64,000 nt of DNA, from positions 558,001-622,000 of the forward strand of contig NZ_FNWI01000004.1 in the NCBI RefSeq assembly GCF_900106855.1. The letters are read 5' to 3'. This document shows, piece after piece, positions 44,208-53,712 of this stretch. Source of the DNA: Varibaculum massiliense (GTDB taxonomy: Bacteria > Actinomycetota > Actinomycetes > Actinomycetales > Actinomycetaceae). The position numbers and the translations under genes are program-made. The notes beneath the pieces were generated by a model that was given only the letters and a program-made list of their open reading frames with translations, was not told where the DNA came from and did no database searches. Within the stretch, counting starts at the first letter, position 1; every line of letters starts with the position of its first letter.

Positions 44208-45248
44208 TTAAATAGGTTGACAGCGGCAAGAATTGCCGATGTGTAGTTCATATGGACATACGATGTCCGTTTGCTTGACACGCTCGTTACGCATCAGGTT
44301 TTCTAGCTGCACCACAGCTTGCTCCGCCATCGCACGAATTGGTTGCACGATAGTGGTAAGTGAAAATCCTGGCCATACCGCTGGGGTAACACCATCAAAA
44401 CCTCCCACAGCGACGTCGTCAGGAACGCTAATACCATGAGCGTTAAAATCCTCTATTATTCCGAAAGCAATGGCATCTGAGCCACACAGAATTGCCTCTG
44501 GTAACCCACGTTTTAGCGAACGAAAATGTTTTGCGGCGTTATACCCGCCCCCAGTTCCCAGATCGGTACGCACAATCCACTCGGTAGGGGTGGATAATCC
44601 GCTTTCGATTAGACCTTCAAGATACCCAACATGACGCTCGTTTGAAGCCGAAGAGCTCCGGGGACCAATAGCCAGCGCTATCTTCTTATATCCGTGGCTC
44701 ACCATATGTAGAGCCATATCTTTTGCCGCGTTCTTGTTATCTATTCCCACAAAAGCTGCACGTACTGTTGGCATTTTGCGTGATACCTGTACATAAGGCA
44801 GGTTTGCATTGCGCAATAGGCGAGCTACCGAAGCATCACCATCTTGCGTTGCGGTAAGAATGATTCCATTAACTCCATGCTGAGTCATGGTTTGCACGGT
44901 CGAGAGCAGATCTTTAGGACGGTCGCCGGTGTGTGCTAACAGCGTGTTTAGATTATGTGACCGAGCGACCTCTGCCACAGCAACGCCTAGCTCCTGGTAA
45001 AACGGGTTGGAAAGATCCGCAAGTACCAAACCTACCAACGAGGGGATAGTGTGCATATTTGTAGCACGTTCTGGTACTTCTATGCCGTAAGCACGTGCCA
45101 ATTCGATTATTGACCGCCGGGTTTCATCAGAGATTCCGGGCTTCCCATTTAATGCATAGGAGACCGCTGCCTTCGACACTCCCAACACCTGGGCGATATC
45201 AGATGCCGATCCGCGGGTAGCCCTACTACGGTTCTCATTAACCCTCAT
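44208..45248 (-). CDS. LacI-family transcriptional regulator
   Basis: 346 aa from ATG at 45248, with AAGGAG 6 bp upstream. The N-terminal HTH and hinge helix (SASDIAQVLGVSKAAVSYAL, then NGKPGISDETR) are complete, followed by a periplasmic-binding-protein-like effector domain. It is the leading gene of the SDR/CoA-transferase/thiolase operon, 22 bp before the SDR. It probably controls that operon and itself. The effector may be the transported acid or a CoA derivative; not determinable. Confidence 0.92.
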   Translation of the reverse strand: MRVNENRSRATRGSASDIAQVLGVSKAAVSYALNGKPGISDETRRSIIELARAYGIEVPERATNMHTIPSLVGLVLADLSNPFYQELGVAVAEVARSHNLNTLLAHTGDRPKDLLSTVQTMTQHGVNGIILTATQDGDASVARLLRNANLPYVQVSRKMPTVRAAFVGIDNKNAAKDMALHMVSHGYKKIALAIGPRSSSASNERHVGYLEGLIESGLSTPTEWIVRTDLGTGGGYNAAKHFRSLKRGLPEAILCGSDAIAFGIIEDFNAHGISVPDDVAVGGFDGVTPAVWPGFSLTTIVQPIRAMAEQAVVQLENLMRNERVKQTDIVCPYELHIGNSCRCQPI

Positions 45249-45312
45249 GCATTTCTCCTTGTAACGCCCAAGGCTCGCTTCTTTGCTGAGACCTTTTTGG
45301 ACGCTTATGCTC

Positions 45313-45342
45313 ATAATCACATCAGGACTGGGAGTTAAGCAA
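45313..45342 (-). promoter_or_regulatory. Possible promoter of the LacI-led operon
   Basis: On the minus strand TTGCTT (45337-45342) and an extended -10 TGTGATTAT (GATTAT at 45313-45318) are 18 bp apart. An inverted repeat CAAC-GTTAA-GTTG at 45340-45352 overlaps the -35 and could be the operator. Both assignments are tentative. Confidence 0.3.
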
Positions 45343-45603
45343 CGTTAAGTTGTAGAGTTTATTATTTACGTTTCTGCTGTTTAACCCAATTTTTACCGCG
45401 TAGGAGACCGAGGCTTTTTAAAATCGAGCAATAATCGCCAACGCCCGTAAGCTACGATTTGTCCCAAACAATCTTCAAAAATGAACATTCTCCGCTGCTG
45501 ATATAAGCACCACGACCTCGACGCGTTCTAAGTCACCATGAGTGATTATCGCTATCCGCCGACCTGCCCGGCAGCAGGATTCTTTCCCGTAATAGGGAAA
45601 ATA

Positions 45604-45620
45604 CCAGGATTACATCCTGG
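45604..45620 (-). terminator. Terminator after tRNA-Thr
   Basis: CCAGGAT-TAC-ATCCTGG forms a perfect 7-bp stem. On the minus strand it is followed by TATTTTCC, placed about 34 nt past the tRNA 3' end. Confidence 0.6.
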
Positions 45621-45653
45621 CTGCGCAACGACCCAAATAGAATATTCCCTGCG

Positions 45654-45729
45654 TGGAGCCGACTATCGGACTCGAACCGATGACCTGCTGTTTACAAGAC
45701 AGCTGCTCTACCAACTGAGCTAAGTCGGC
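45654..45729 (-). tRNA. tRNA-Thr (anticodon TGT)
   Basis: 76 nt with encoded CCA. On the minus strand the acceptor stem GCCGACT pairs with AGTCGGC, followed by discriminator T and CCA. The D arm carries AGCTCAGTTGGTAGAGC, the anticodon arm is GCTGT-CTTGTAA-ACAGC with anticodon TGT, and the T arm has GGTTCGAACC. It reads ACA threonine codons. All arms fold canonically. Confidence 0.97.
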
Positions 45730-46061
45730 GGGTACGCAATGCGTACAGAGGGTGCGGTGCGTCTGTAACTCCCGCGGCCCTTACGAAACCGGCGCGTTGG
45801 GTAGGTATCCCGTACCCGCAGTCCTCGCCTCGCGTCCTCAAAAATGAAGACGCCCTTTAGTTTGTCATGGCTTTAGTAAATGAACAAAACCGCAGCTAGT
45901 TGCAACCCGATCTCCCGTATTTCTTCGGCAGTTAAAGAGTAGTTCTCACTAACCTACCGCTGGATCAAACCTGATCTCTACCTAGGTGAGACCCACCTAG
46001 TCCGCCCCGAGTTACTAGTGGCTGAGACTTAATCCCCACCCAGCTAGCAGTCCCAGACCTA
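45730..46061. other. Intergenic gap upstream of tRNA-Thr
   Basis: 332 bp without a credible gene. One small hairpin is visible (CTAGGTG-AGACC-CACCTAG, 45982-46000) between the tRNA and the thioredoxin-fold gene. I see no clear tRNA promoter. Confidence 0.5.
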
Positions 46062-46985
46062 TTACTTCCCCAGCAACACGTCCTCGTTAAAACTTCCATC
46101 CTGGTTAATCGGGTTCTCAACCAATTTCCCATTGGAGGCAAACATCGGGGTACCTACCTGCTGGGTTTGCTTACCAGCAGCCTCCGCCCACTGTTTTTGC
46201 CACTTCTCCAGCAGCGCCGATTGCGGATCTGCCTTAAAGGAGTTAATGATCTCGTCTTTAACCCCAACCTTCTTGGCAACTTCTTTGATTTTTTCTAGCG
46301 ACTTAGCCGGATCAGCCATAATCGTGGAGTTACCCTGATCCTTCCACCCAGCGTCCTCACCTTTAGCGAACATCACCCCATATCCGGCATCGATCAACGC
46401 CTGGTGGAAATCCAGCGTCTTCTCCGGCTGCTCTGCAGCTACCTGCATAGAAGCATTCCCGGCGATGATCGTCCACGGCAGAGCGTGAGTAGCCACCGGA
46501 TGCAGCACCAGATTGGCTTTACCATCTTTAGCAAAAGCCAGGACTTTATCCCCCAGCTTGTGCTCTAGATTCAAACAAGCGGGGCAGCCATAGGAGTACC
46601 ACATCTCAATCGTGGGAACCCCAGCGGTAGCTTTATATACGCCCTTTTGACCAATCAAAATGCCCTGCGCCGCATCAACGGCCTGTTGACCAGAGAGGGC
46701 AGCAACTTTTTCCGGGCTTTGTCCGGAAAGCACCGCGCCCCCAGCACTTCGACTTGCATGCGCTATATTGTTCCCTCGCTGCGCAATCAGGTATCCGGAG
46801 AGGGCGACCGCCGCCACCACCAGCACCGCAACTATCGCGATTACCACGCGATTACGAGTCTGCTTGCGCCGCGCCGCTTCACGCTGCGCTTCTACCTGCT
46901 TCCAAACCTTTTCTTGCCGCTTTTTCGCAGCTGGAGATGAACTCTTAATTTTTCCGGTCTGCATTTTGCCTTTTGTCTTTGCCAT
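46062..46985 (-). CDS. Membrane-anchored DsbA-like thioredoxin-fold protein
   Basis: 307 aa from ATG at 46985 (a TTG nine codons upstream is possible). A Lys-rich cytoplasmic N-terminus (KKRQEKVWKQVEAQREAARR) precedes one transmembrane segment (about 46-67). The extracytoplasmic thioredoxin fold has active-site C134-P-A-C137 in SYGCPACLN, an inserted helical domain, and the cis-Pro loop VGTPMF. This is the layout of actinobacterial DsbA-type oxidases that make disulfides in exported proteins. No VKOR or DsbB partner is adjacent. Confidence 0.88.
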   Translation of the reverse strand: MAKTKGKMQTGKIKSSSPAAKKRQEKVWKQVEAQREAARRKQTRNRVVIAIVAVLVVAAVALSGYLIAQRGNNIAHASRSAGGAVLSGQSPEKVAALSGQQAVDAAQGILIGQKGVYKATAGVPTIEMWYSYGCPACLNLEHKLGDKVLAFAKDGKANLVLHPVATHALPWTIIAGNASMQVAAEQPEKTLDFHQALIDAGYGVMFAKGEDAGWKDQGNSTIMADPAKSLEKIKEVAKKVGVKDEIINSFKADPQSALLEKWQKQWAEAAGKQTQQVGTPMFASNGKLVENPINQDGSFNEDVLLGK

Positions 46986-47104
46986 TACTTTCCCGCTACT
47001 ACTTTCCTGCAACTTTCCAGATTATCTGTTTTAAGCATAAACGAGGACGCACCTCACTCTCACCCTATCCGGGCTTTAATCACCGTAATCCTGGGTGACG
47101 CCAC

Positions 47105-48886
47105 CTACCACAGACCATTTACCACCATATATTCGGCAGCAATACTGGCTGCTAACGCCACCAAGATCCAAAATAGGCGCGCCCCCGCTCCCCCCAGCAG
47201 GCGCACCATAGAACCAAACCCCACCCGAAAGGAACGAGAAAAGAAGGCAACTATCGTCCCAAACAGCGAACACGCCAGGTAGAGCAGTACCCGATAAATC
47301 ACCGGTTGTTCGCGCAGCCCCGGTGGCAAAAGCTGCGACGCCAGCTGCATTAACGGCGGGTAGCCAAAACGCCCTATAAGAGAAACACCCACCGCCACCA
47401 GTATGGTCACCACGATTGCTCCATTTATCGGAGCCAATAACGGTTGGGCTTTAAGTGCTGCGCTGGGCGGAGTAACCATTCCCGAAGCCAATTGCGCATC
47501 TCGCATGCGCGCCCTAAATGCCCCAAAAAGACCGCAAAGCGCTACTAAAATCGCTAAGACTACCGCACACAGATAATTCACGTCAGAGGTTCCCGAATAA
47601 TTTTTGAACTCAAAAACTTCCGTAAACAGAGATAAAGATAGCATTAACGCCAAACAGGATATCCAAGCATTAGGTAGCTTATTAGGGATATAGCGCGGCT
47701 CCCACTGTGCAGGCACCTCGCCGCCAGGAGCAACTCCGGCGACTGCGCCATAGCCAGGCGGCTGCGCCCCCGAATTTACGCCGCTACTCGCATAGTTCCC
47801 GGCATAATTCCCCGCTGGCACTACCTGGTTAGCGGCAGCGCCGGCATTTTCAGGGGACGCGGGGGGATAAAGCCGCGTAGCTTGCCCCGAAGCCAGGGGG
47901 GCAGAGTTGGGCTCTGTTTCCCCTCCGTGTTGAGGGGAAGGGGGGAAACTGGGAGGAGCCGCCCCTAAGCCTGCCGCCCCCAGACCAGCAGCTCCGATAC
48001 TCGTTGCCCCCAAAACCGCTGTACCCTGGCTAGCCGTCGCAGAGCCAGAATCATCCTGCAGGTAGGCGCCTTCCGGCAAGTAGTCAGCAGGATCTTTCCC
48101 CTCATTAACCGCCTCAAAAGCCGCGATTAGCTGCTCGGGGGAGGCGCGGCGCTCCGGATCCACCTGGAAGCCAGCCAAAAACACTTGCCTGAGTGGCTGC
48201 GGCAATTCTGACAGGTCGGCTTGACCGGTATTTATCCGCCCTAAAACTACCTCGATAGGGCCAGAACCAAAGGGGGGACGACCAGTGATGCAATAGAGCA
48301 ACACGCACAGCCAAGCCCACCAGTCATCGCGCTCCTGTGCATCCTCGCCTTGAATAAGTTGCGGTGAAATATAGCCGGGAGTTCCTGTGACCAGCCCGGT
48401 TGCGGTTAAACGTTCTGCCCCCGGGGTTTGGGAGATCCCAAAATCAATCAACACCGGCCCCTGCTTAGAAATCATAATGTTCGCGGGTTTCACGTCTCTA
48501 TGCACTACCCCGGCGCTATGAAGTTCCCGCAAAATCCGGGCTAGCCACTGTGCCAGGTCAATCAGATCTGGCAGATTCCAGGTACCGAATTCGCTCACAT
48601 CCTGGGCGATAGTGACCCCTTTAATCAGTTCCATGGCCACATAAGGAGTTTCACCCTCGGTGTTTACCTCAAAAACTTTCGCTACCCCCGAGGAGCTGAC
48701 CCGGTTAATCGCGTCAGCTTCTCTCTGCAAGCGTTTGCGGGCATTGGGGTCGCTAGCGATTTGGGGATGCAAAAATTTCAAGGCAACTTGGCGCCCATCG
48801 GGGGCTTCGGCTTGGTAAACCGATGCCATCCCCCCTGTCCCCAAGGCCTTAAGTACCTTGTATCCGCCAATTTCTTGCGCGACCAC
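47105..48886 (-). CDS. PknB-like Ser/Thr protein kinase with multi-pass C-terminus
   Basis: 593 aa. GTG start behind GGGAGATA. The kinase domain (about 1-265) is complete: Gly loop GTGGMASVY 16-24, K37, HRD at 129-131 followed by VKPANIM, DFG 148-150 and GTPGYISP. The usual D-x-W-S-L-G stretch reads DDWWAWL. An Ala/Gly/Pro-rich linker with repeated GAAGL units leads to about five transmembrane segments (410-590). There are no PASTA repeats, so it is not the classical PknB. A multi-pass end suggests a membrane-sensing or scaffold role (inference). Confidence 0.92.
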   Translation of the reverse strand: MVAQEIGGYKVLKALGTGGMASVYQAEAPDGRQVALKFLHPQIASDPNARKRLQREADAINRVSSSGVAKVFEVNTEGETPYVAMELIKGVTIAQDVSEFGTWNLPDLIDLAQWLARILRELHSAGVVHRDVKPANIMISKQGPVLIDFGISQTPGAERLTATGLVTGTPGYISPQLIQGEDAQERDDWWAWLCVLLYCITGRPPFGSGPIEVVLGRINTGQADLSELPQPLRQVFLAGFQVDPERRASPEQLIAAFEAVNEGKDPADYLPEGAYLQDDSGSATASQGTAVLGATSIGAAGLGAAGLGAAPPSFPPSPQHGGETEPNSAPLASGQATRLYPPASPENAGAAANQVVPAGNYAGNYASSGVNSGAQPPGYGAVAGVAPGGEVPAQWEPRYIPNKLPNAWISCLALMLSLSLFTEVFEFKNYSGTSDVNYLCAVVLAILVALCGLFGAFRARMRDAQLASGMVTPPSAALKAQPLLAPINGAIVVTILVAVGVSLIGRFGYPPLMQLASQLLPPGLREQPVIYRVLLYLACSLFGTIVAFFSRSFRVGFGSMVRLLGGAGARLFWILVALAASIAAEYMVVNGLW

Positions 48887-48998
48887 TATCTCCCTAACTG
48901 TTAAGCAACTCTCTTTAAGCGATTTTAGCTAACTGTGTTCGCAGATACCCAACTACCTGTGCCACAATTGTCCTAGCAATAGCCATAAGGAGGAAATA

Positions 48999-50279
48999 GT
49001 GCCAGCTATGCAAAAGCTAAGGGTAACTACTGAGGGGACCTCTTCATTTTATTCCCTGGTACCTTCTCTGCCCTGGTCCTTGCCTCTAGAAGAATGGCCA
49101 AATGAGCTGTTAGCAGCCCTCCCCCGTGGCATTTCCCGCCACGTAGTACGTTTTATTCAGGCCAAGGGCGAAATTTTCGCAGTCAAAGAGATTTCTGAAC
49201 GCGATGCGCTCCACGAATACCAAATGCTGCGCCAGCTGCAAAGTAAAGAACTGCCTACTGTGTCGGTGGCGGCAGTAGTCGCCGGACGCGAGGACGAAAA
49301 TGGCGAAGAACTACCCTCCGCCCTAGTCACCCACCACTTACAGTATTCCCTTCCCTACCGGGTGTTATTGTCAAAACATCTATCTCGCGGCACCCTCGAC
49401 CGCGTCCTGGATTCCCTAGTTGCCCTGCTGGTTCGCTTGCATTTATCCGGGTTCTACTGGGGAGATGTTTCCTTATCAAATACCCTTTTCCGCCGTGATG
49501 CCGGCACCTATGCCGCCTATCTGGTAGATGCAGAAACTGGGCGTTTTTACGACAACATCTCGGATCGTTCCCGCGAATACGATGTTTCCCTAGGTGCTAT
49601 GAATATCATCGGCGAACTAATGGACTTACAGGCAGGTGGTCTGGTAGACGAAGACTTTGATCCGACTATAGTCGGCGATTACCTGGAAGAACGCTACCGC
49701 GCCCTCTGGAATGATTTAACCAGATCCGAGCGTATCCCCGCCGACGAGATTTGGCGAGTAGGAGCACGCGCCGACAGGTTGGGACAGCTCGGTTTCGATA
49801 TCGGTCAAGTAGACATTGAATCCGATGAGGACGGGGATTTCCTGAGGTTCGCCCCGCGAGTGGTAGAGGCCGGGCATTTCCAGCGTCTGGTAAAAGATTT
49901 AACCGGTCTGGAAGTCCAAGAAAAACAGGCAAAACGTATCTACACCGATATTTTGACCTATCAGCAACACAAGAAACTAAGCAAAACTCCGCTGCGTTTA
50001 GTGGCAAACGCCTGGATGGACCGCGTTTATCTGCCCACTATCAGCGCAATCCCCGATGACCTGCGGGCGAAACTAGAGCCGGCACAAATCTTCCATGAGG
50101 TTCTAGAGCACCGCTGGTTCATGTCTGAAAAAGCTCACCACCATGTCCACACCCGCAAAGCGGTAAAGGACTATATCCGCACCCAGTTGGCGACCCGCCC
50201 AGACGAGCAAGTAGTACTTCCCATGCCTCTCACCGCGACCGCCGATATTTCCGACTATCTAGACTCAGAAAGAAACTAA
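48999..50279 (+). CDS. DUF4032 kinase-like protein
   Basis: 426 aa. GTG start with AAGGAGG 6 bp upstream. The N-terminal half has a kinase-like fold related to LPS/Kdo kinases, with WGDVSLSNTL in place of the catalytic loop and LVDAETG in place of the metal-binding loop. Catalytic-type Asp, Asn and Asp are all retained. The C-terminal DUF4032 domain contains EHRWFMSEKAHHHV. The family is common in actinobacteria and its substrate is unknown. It is divergent from the Ser/Thr kinase gene, with 112 bp between them. Confidence 0.88.
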   Translation: MPAMQKLRVTTEGTSSFYSLVPSLPWSLPLEEWPNELLAALPRGISRHVVRFIQAKGEIFAVKEISERDALHEYQMLRQLQSKELPTVSVAAVVAGREDENGEELPSALVTHHLQYSLPYRVLLSKHLSRGTLDRVLDSLVALLVRLHLSGFYWGDVSLSNTLFRRDAGTYAAYLVDAETGRFYDNISDRSREYDVSLGAMNIIGELMDLQAGGLVDEDFDPTIVGDYLEERYRALWNDLTRSERIPADEIWRVGARADRLGQLGFDIGQVDIESDEDGDFLRFAPRVVEAGHFQRLVKDLTGLEVQEKQAKRIYTDILTYQQHKKLSKTPLRLVANAWMDRVYLPTISAIPDDLRAKLEPAQIFHEVLEHRWFMSEKAHHHVHTRKAVKDYIRTQLATRPDEQVVLPMPLTATADISDYLDSERN

Positions 50280-50369
50280 CTGTCATTTTCTGGTGCGCAC
50301 CGGCATTGATAACCTAGAGCGCTAGCTGAAGAAACCCTGGATAATGGTGCTGGTTCCCTAAAAGTGCCG

Positions 50370-51695
50370 TTAGTGGCGACCATGACGGCGCCCTATCACT
50401 ACTAATCCCCCTTGAGGTAAGAGACGATCGGGAGACATCGACTCGGAAACAGCCGCTAGGGAAATCGTAAAAACCGCCGGCTGACGATTAGTTAGCTCAA
50501 TGCGACCTCCATCGGCTTCAATCAGGTCTTTCGCCAGCGCCAGACCGATTCCACTGGACCCGTGACCGCTAACTCCCCGCCGGAAAATATCGGGGGCAAT
50601 ATCTTCGCTCACCCCCTCGCCCTCGTCAGCAACTTCTACGAAGATTGAGCGCGAGGAGACTCCTTTGCGGGTAGAAACCGTGACCGTACCTGCCCCGTAT
50701 TTCAAAGAATTCTCTACCAAAGTGGCAATGGCCTGCGAAAGTGAAGAGGGGGTCGCCAAGGGTAAACGGTCAGTTACCAAGTTATTAAAAACAATTTGGC
50801 GTCCTACTGCTGCGAATTGGGGCTCCCACTCGTCCTTTTGTTGACGGAAAATCTCCTCCATTTTCACTGCCTGGGTGTGACCGTGACTGGCCTGCTGTGC
50901 GCGCTTCTTCAAATCCTCTACCACTTGGGTGATTCGTTCTACCTGTTCCAGGCAGGCTTCAGCTTCGCTGCGTACCTCTTCGTCATCGCTTAGATATTGG
51001 ATTTCTTCTATCCGCATTGACAGGGCGGTCAAGGGGGTGCGCAACTGGTGAGTGACGTCCGAAGCGAACTGGCGCTCCTTGGCAATCCGACCCACAATCC
51101 TTTCCCCGGAGCGAGAAAGTTCCTCACTTACCAGGTCAATCTCTTCGATTCCAGTAGGCTCTAGCCGGGCTTGCACTGCCCCGGAACCCACTTGTTCTGC
51201 CTGGGCAGAAAGATAGATTAGGGGCGCAGCCAGCCGGCGCGAACCATGGAAAGCGAAGGCGGTGCCCGCCCCCAGTGCCACCGCCCCGCAGATGAGCACC
51301 GCACAAACTGCCCCTACCGCGGACCAAATCACTGGCACCGCCGAGGAACGCACAGAAACGTAGAGACCCCCAGCGCTGCGAGCGTGGGAATACAGTTGCC
51401 AGTCAGTGCCTATGGGGCCAGAATCAAAAATACGCTTTTCCTGATGGTCAATACGGATTTGAGCTTCGGGAGCATAGACGCGTCGCCACTGGATAACTGC
51501 CTTTCGGGTACGATCCAGGTCGTGTACCCCAATCTGATCCAGATAACGTGACAGGGTAACCGCTTGCTGATCTTGGGCTCTCTGGCTGGACTGCCACACG
51601 TACGACGGAGCCAAAATTGCCAAAGGTAGTCCCAATAGGGTCAGCGATACCAACACTGACTGAAAAACCATTAACAGCGCGCGGCGGCGCATCAC
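50370..51695 (-). CDS. Two-component sensor histidine kinase
   Basis: 441 aa. The start is GTG at 51695 with an ATG at the next codon. TM1 is at about 8-30 and TM2 at about 121-148, with an extracytoplasmic loop of about 90 residues between them. A HAMP linker is followed by the dimerisation helix with phospho-acceptor H216 in FASDVTHQLRTPLTAL. The ATPase domain has N box VENSLKYGAG, DEGEGV and SGIGLALAKDLIEADGG. It starts 3 bp after the response-regulator stop, so the pair is one operon. The signal is not known. Confidence 0.94.
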   Translation of the reverse strand: MMRRRALLMVFQSVLVSLTLLGLPLAILAPSYVWQSSQRAQDQQAVTLSRYLDQIGVHDLDRTRKAVIQWRRVYAPEAQIRIDHQEKRIFDSGPIGTDWQLYSHARSAGGLYVSVRSSAVPVIWSAVGAVCAVLICGAVALGAGTAFAFHGSRRLAAPLIYLSAQAEQVGSGAVQARLEPTGIEEIDLVSEELSRSGERIVGRIAKERQFASDVTHQLRTPLTALSMRIEEIQYLSDDEEVRSEAEACLEQVERITQVVEDLKKRAQQASHGHTQAVKMEEIFRQQKDEWEPQFAAVGRQIVFNNLVTDRLPLATPSSLSQAIATLVENSLKYGAGTVTVSTRKGVSSRSIFVEVADEGEGVSEDIAPDIFRRGVSGHGSSGIGLALAKDLIEADGGRIELTNRQPAVFTISLAAVSESMSPDRLLPQGGLVVIGRRHGRH

Positions 51696-51698
51696 GGT

Positions 51699-52379
51699 CT
51701 ACTTTCGGTCGGTCTCGAAACGAAATCCCATTCCCCGCACAGTAGAAATGTAATAGGGATAGGCAGCATCATCGCCCAGTTTTCGGCGCAACCAGGAAAT
51801 ATGCATATCCAAGGTCTTGGTGGAACCCGCGGGATCCGAGCCCCATACCTCCTGCATAATCACCTGGCGAGGAACCACATTGCCCGCCTCTTTAATCAAA
51901 ATACGCAGCAGATCGAACTCTTTGGCGGTCAGCTGCAGCTCCCGTCCATCCTGAAAAGCACGGTGAGCGGAAACATCAATTTTAATGTCTTGCGCCTCTA
52001 GAGTGTCATCTTGGAAGTCGCTACCAGCGCGGCGCAACAGGGCGCGCACCCTCGCCAAGAGTTCCGCTAGCCGGAAAGGCTTGGTTACATAGTCATCCGC
52101 GCCTGCATCCAGACCAACCACCATATCAACTTCGTCAGTGCGGGCGGTCAGCACCAAAATCGGCACCGAAGACCCTTGGGAGCGAATCTCCCGAGCCACG
52201 TCTAACCCATCCATATCGGGCAACCCTAAATCGAGTATCACCAGGTCAGCGCCAATTATTTCACCGAGAGCTCCGCGACCGGTACCGTGGGCGCGCACTT
52301 CGTAGCCTTCTCGCCCTAGCGCACGTGCCAGGGGTTCCGAGATGGCCGGATCGTCTTCAACAAGTAAAACTGTAGTCAT
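51699..52379 (-). CDS. OmpR/PhoP-type response regulator
   Basis: 226 aa from ATG at 52379 (MTTVLLVEDD). The receiver domain has the acidic pair E8-D9-D10, phospho-acceptor D50 in LVILDLGLPDMDG, and the T/K switch residues LTART and KPF. The C-terminal winged helix has LTAKEFDLLRILI and TLDMHISWLRRKLG. A longer frame from 52415 lacks a ribosome site. It is the cognate partner of the adjacent histidine kinase. Confidence 0.94.
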   Translation of the reverse strand: MTTVLLVEDDPAISEPLARALGREGYEVRAHGTGRGALGEIIGADLVILDLGLPDMDGLDVAREIRSQGSSVPILVLTARTDEVDMVVGLDAGADDYVTKPFRLAELLARVRALLRRAGSDFQDDTLEAQDIKIDVSAHRAFQDGRELQLTAKEFDLLRILIKEAGNVVPRQVIMQEVWGSDPAGSTKTLDMHISWLRRKLGDDAAYPYYISTVRGMGFRFETDRK

Positions 52380-52437
52380 ATTCCCATGGTAAACTATAAA
52401 AATCTTTATTGCCACTGGGCTTGAGCTTTAGATAGTT

Positions 52438-53541
52438 TTACCGTTTCTTTACCAGGGGGGAAGCTATTTCCAGAGTGCTGCGGCGTATCAGTGGCTGGGC
52501 AGTATGCACAGATTTATCGCGGGTAAGCAACCAGGCTTCCACTTCCCCCAGACCTTGCAGGTCTTGAGTTTCTGCCGGGCTGACCGCAAAAAAACCTTGA
52601 GTATCTAATTCCTGAAGCTGTTTGGCAGAGGTGGCATCCATCAGAATTTGTCCGCGGGGAGCAATATCTACCAGGCGAGAGGCTAGGTTGACCGGCGGGC
52701 CAAAAATATCGCCGGAACGGGAAACTACCCGCCCGTGAACTAGTGAGGCTCGCACCGGCTGGAGCTCCGGCTCCTGCTTCAACCGCTCAACGATTGCGCA
52801 CACAATATCGGCGGCAACCAACAGTTCATCAGCAACGAACAAGACTGCATCCCCCAGAGTTTTCACCACTCGCCCTCCGCGAGTAGTAACCACGTCTCGG
52901 CAAGCCATTTCAAAAGTTTGCACCATATCTGCCAGCGCTGACCCAGTCATAGTGGAAGAACGGCGAGTATAGGCAACCATATCCACGAACCCCATGCAAC
53001 GATCCAGGGGGTAAGAATCGGGGGCAGCCTCTTTCCCTTCCCGCATTTCTACTTCCCGGTTCGTGTTGAGCAGCAGATACGCCATCTGCCGGCGCCAGGC
53101 ATAACCCAGTTGGGATTGCAATAGTTCTATGTATTGATCGATTTTATCCAGAACCACCAGGCGCGCTGAGGTGTCATCCAGACCCATGCGCTCTTGAAAA
53201 TCGGTGACAATCGCCTCTAACTGCCAAAGCACTAGGCGATCGGCCAGATAGGACTGGGCGCGCAGTAACGAAGTTACGGTACCAGGTGACAGCGCACTGT
53301 TTCTAATCTCGTGAATCCATTCCTTTATCGCCTGTGCGTCTTGCTCTGTGAACATATAGGTGTCCGGATCTGCCTTGGGGAAGCCACAAGAAGTCCAAAA
53401 ACGTTCTACGACCTTAATCTCTACCCCCACATGCTCTGCCATTTCACGCATAGTCATCGTGGGAGCTCCCCCGATGAGTTTCCACACCGGACGCATCACG
53501 GTATTGCGCGCTAGCCGGGCAGCAGACATGGATTCACTCAC
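52438..53541 (-). CDS. Class III adenylate/guanylate cyclase, Rv1264-like layout
   Basis: 367 aa. GTG start; an ATG four codons in is an alternative. The N-terminal half (about 1-180) resembles the autoinhibitory regulatory domain of mycobacterial holo-cyclases, beginning with an HTH-like segment (TMREMAEHVGVEIKVVERFW). The cyclase domain keeps the key residues: the metal Asp in GFVDMVAYT, the substrate Lys and second metal Asp in VVKTLGDAVLF, and the transition-state Asn/Arg in VNLASRL. It should be catalytically competent. Soluble; no transmembrane segment. cAMP is the expected product. Confidence 0.9.
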   Translation of the reverse strand: MSESMSAARLARNTVMRPVWKLIGGAPTMTMREMAEHVGVEIKVVERFWTSCGFPKADPDTYMFTEQDAQAIKEWIHEIRNSALSPGTVTSLLRAQSYLADRLVLWQLEAIVTDFQERMGLDDTSARLVVLDKIDQYIELLQSQLGYAWRRQMAYLLLNTNREVEMREGKEAAPDSYPLDRCMGFVDMVAYTRRSSTMTGSALADMVQTFEMACRDVVTTRGGRVVKTLGDAVLFVADELLVAADIVCAIVERLKQEPELQPVRASLVHGRVVSRSGDIFGPPVNLASRLVDIAPRGQILMDATSAKQLQELDTQGFFAVSPAETQDLQGLGEVEAWLLTRDKSVHTAQPLIRRSTLEIASPLVKKR

Positions 53542-53712
53542 CCTACAACCTTAAGGTGAACAGCCTCACTTTTTCCAGCAGACGGGGCGGCGGCGCTCGC
53601 TTTGGCGGAAACTTTTTATTTTCGACAGCTTTGCCACCTCGCTTTTCTCCAATAGCAATGGTTTTAAAAAGTTTTATCCCCCGCCATTACCTGAACTTTT
53701 AAAATAGAGGCT

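Larger units (their letters stand above)
45249..45653. other. Gap between the LacI-type gene and tRNA-Thr
   Basis: 405 bp. It holds the possible LacI promoter (45313-45342) and the tRNA terminator (45604-45620). Nothing else I can support. Confidence 0.5.

Noticed and set aside
45538-45723. Small protein-coding frame over the tRNA region
   Set aside because: It runs antisense through tRNA-Thr and its terminator and has no Shine-Dalgarno site.
45982-46000. CTAGGTG/CACCTAG hairpin as a family A relative
   Set aside because: It shares only the CTAGG motif; it lacks the inner 15-bp stem and the flanking conserved segments.
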